A DNA stretch of 13,115 nt from CAG-791 sp045117315 (GTDB lineage Bacteria > Bacillota > Clostridia > Lachnospirales > Lachnospiraceae), in assembly GCA_045117315.1 (NCBI GenBank), contig JBGUNJ010000023.1:1-13115 (forward strand), given 5' to 3'. The notes under the pieces were generated by a model. The model saw only the letters and a program-made list of their open reading frames with translations, did no database searches and was not told where the DNA came from. Below are positions 12,074-13,115 of the stretch, in pieces. Position 1 is the stretch's first letter. Every line of letters starts with the position of its first letter. Position numbers and translations under genes: made by a program.

Positions 12074-12889
12074 TTATTTCTTCTTCACCGGATAGCAGAT
12101 TTCCGTTACGAATTCATCGGGGTTCTGTGTCTCATGCGGGCTGACGTGGTATATGTTGAACATCGGCTCAGCAGGCTTGTAGCCGTTCGATTCCATCCAT
12201 GCGATCACAGCAGCATAGACATCTGTGATTTGAGTGTAGCTTCCCTGGTAGGTGCAGCTTGCTACAGTCACCTCCGGAAGCGTGCGGAACTTCACATGCT
12301 CCGTATCGGGATAGCTTCCTCTGACGGTCTTCCACGCCATCATATCCACATTTTCTTCCTTGTATTCACCGTCGAGATAGGTAACTGCGCAAAGGCAGGG
12401 ATCATCCTCCACGAGGTTCATCCGGCAGGTCTCTTCTGCCAGCTTTCCCCAGATCATGCCCTCATCTTCATAACGGGGAATGATCATCCGGATTGTCGCA
12501 GCATAGCGCTCAGGGATAGTCTTGAGGGTCACGTTGTAACTCATGTCTTCTTCCTTTCTCAACCTTTTTCTGGCTGCGTCCAGAAGTGTCAGTTTATATG
12601 CTGTATCCCTCGATAAGGCCTCCAGTTCTTCCTGCCTGGCAGAAAAGAACTGATCGAGTTTCTCCCGATCATCATAAACTTCAAGGATCCTGACGATATC
12701 CGCAAGAGAAAACCCCATATCCTTCAGGGCGGCAATGCGTCCCGCTATAGGGAGCTGATTCTCTCTGTAATACCGGTAATCCGTGAAGCGGTCGATCTCG
12801 GCCGGTTTCAAGAGACCGATCTCATCATAGTGGCGGAGCATTCTGACGCTGACTCTGGACAGTTTTGAAAATTCTCCGATTTTCAGCAT
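12074..12889 (-). CDS. MerR family regulator with GyrI-like effector domain
   Basis: A 271-residue BmrR-type regulator. The MerR helix-turn-helix is at the start: MLKIGEFSKLSRVSVRMLRH, then YDEIGLLKP, YRYYRENQLP and ALKDMGFSLADIVRIL. A helical dimerisation linker follows (about 75-112). The C-terminal domain (115-271) is GyrI-like: YNVTLKTIPERYAATIRMII, TVASCTYQGSY, and the ending FNIYHVSPHETQNPDEFVTEICYPV. This type binds bulky, often cationic or aromatic ligands and activates transcription by untwisting the promoter. AGGAGGT lies 6 bases before ATG 12889. The upstream region carries a TTGACT and a CACA-C-TGTG dyad of MerR style, implying self-control. No efflux pump lies beside it in this window. 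REP-like copy C and then a strong terminator follow. Confidence 0.92.
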   Translation of the reverse strand: MLKIGEFSKLSRVSVRMLRHYDEIGLLKPAEIDRFTDYRYYRENQLPIAGRIAALKDMGFSLADIVRILEVYDDREKLDQFFSARQEELEALSRDTAYKLTLLDAARKRLRKEEDMSYNVTLKTIPERYAATIRMIIPRYEDEGMIWGKLAEETCRMNLVEDDPCLCAVTYLDGEYKEENVDMMAWKTVRGSYPDTEHVKFRTLPEVTVASCTYQGSYTQITDVYAAVIAWMESNGYKPAEPMFNIYHVSPHETQNPDEFVTEICYPVKKK

Positions 12890-12927
12890 GGCGGTACCTC
12901 CTGCTACTGTTTTTTGAGCTCACGTAA

Positions 12928-12958
12928 AGCTTAATGCCTGCCACAGTGTGAGAGTCAA
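12928..12958 (-). promoter_or_regulatory. MerR-type promoter of merR (19-base spacer)
   Basis: TTGACT (12958-12953) and TAAGCT (12933-12928) are 19 bases apart on the minus strand, the overlong spacing typical of MerR-activated promoters. The spacer holds the imperfect dyad CTCTCACA-C-TGTGGCAG. The -10 matches only three positions, so the exact hexamer is uncertain; other choices at 16-17 bases are no better. Confidence 0.45.
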
Positions 12959-12991
12959 GGGCTTTCTTTCACGTGCTTTTCAAGTTGAAAT

Positions 12992-13115
12992 CTAGTCCAG
13001 GATCCTGCCGTCCCGGGAGATCGTCACGACCTGCCACGGGATGAATTTACCGCTGTTTCTGAGCGCGTTCTCTGCCGCCCTCTGGAGTCCGCCGCAGCAG
13101 GGAACCTCCATGCGG
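12992..13115 (-). CDS. C-terminal end of a probable 4Fe-4S (ferredoxin-type) protein
   Basis: The minus-strand frame enters at the right edge and ends at TAG 12994-12992, leaving 41 residues. They read MEVPCCGGLQRAAENALRNS, then GKFIPWQVVTISRDGRILD. The VPCCGGL...A...SGK..P...VTIS pattern resembles the end of small iron-sulfur proteins of anaerobic Clostridia that carry two ferredoxin motifs further upstream, outside this window. The identification rests on this tail only. It ends 34 bases upstream of the merR -35, so the two are separate transcripts or merR is read partly from it. Confidence 0.5.
   Translation of the reverse strand, partial: RMEVPCCGGLQRAAENALRNSGKFIPWQVVTISRDGRILD

Noticed and set aside
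11885..12616. 243-codon plus-strand open frame across REP copy C and merR
   Set aside because: It runs antisense through the GyrI domain of merR and through a repeat; no domain and no ribosome site.

Overview
The window looks like an accessory stretch of a Clostridia chromosome (Bacillota, most likely Lachnospiraceae). Reasons: near-balanced base composition, AGGAGG-type ribosome sites on most genes, TATAAT/TTGA-type promoters, and a gene content of small detoxification enzymes, one-component regulators and ferredoxin-domain aldo/keto reductases. The family level is inference. Almost everything reads on the minus strand; the only plus-strand gene I accept is a methylated-DNA repair protein.

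Layout. 1-1449: two unrelated SAM-dependent methyltransferases (the first cut by the window edge), with a MarR-like palindrome ahead of the second. 1500-1732: a weak hairpin and a long REP-like palindrome. 1733-7131: a run of minus-strand genes, in transcription order alpha/beta hydrolase, YjdF, CDP-alcohol phosphatidyltransferase, leucine-carboxyl-methyltransferase-like enzyme, stand-alone GyrI-like protein, isochorismatase-like hydrolase, small lipoprotein, metallo-beta-lactamase-fold hydrolase and DUF1330 protein. 7240-7931: the TetR regulator that probably controls part of this run. Its own promoter carries a near-perfect palindrome exactly between -35 and -10, and a second copy lies ahead of the hydrolase. 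7974-8575: a REP-like hairpin, an internally deleted LysR gene and its promoter region. 8576-9174: the DNA-repair gene and its terminator. 9195-11598: a second TetR regulator, an internally deleted aldo/keto reductase and an intact aldo/keto reductase. 11513-12073: a non-coding stretch with tandem repeats, nested hairpins, a strong terminator and another REP-like palindrome. 12074-12958: a MerR/GyrI regulator with a MerR-style promoter. 12992-13115: the tail of a probable iron-sulfur protein.

The genes suggest a chemical-stress or xenobiotic-response neighbourhood: four regulators of small-molecule-sensing families (one broken) beside hydrolases, methyltransferases and reductases. The substrates cannot be read from the sequence.

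A second theme is decay. LysR and one aldo/keto reductase have lost their middles while keeping both ends. The DNA just upstream of the lipoprotein is a mosaic of short pieces matching, in the same order, the YjdF/phosphatidyltransferase junction and the methyltransferase about 1.7-2.6 kb away, which suggests a collapsed duplicate of that operon segment. I found no clearly new defence or mobile system. The best leads are the operator-in-promoter regulon around YjdF, the collapsed duplication, the REP-like family and the structured intergenic region.
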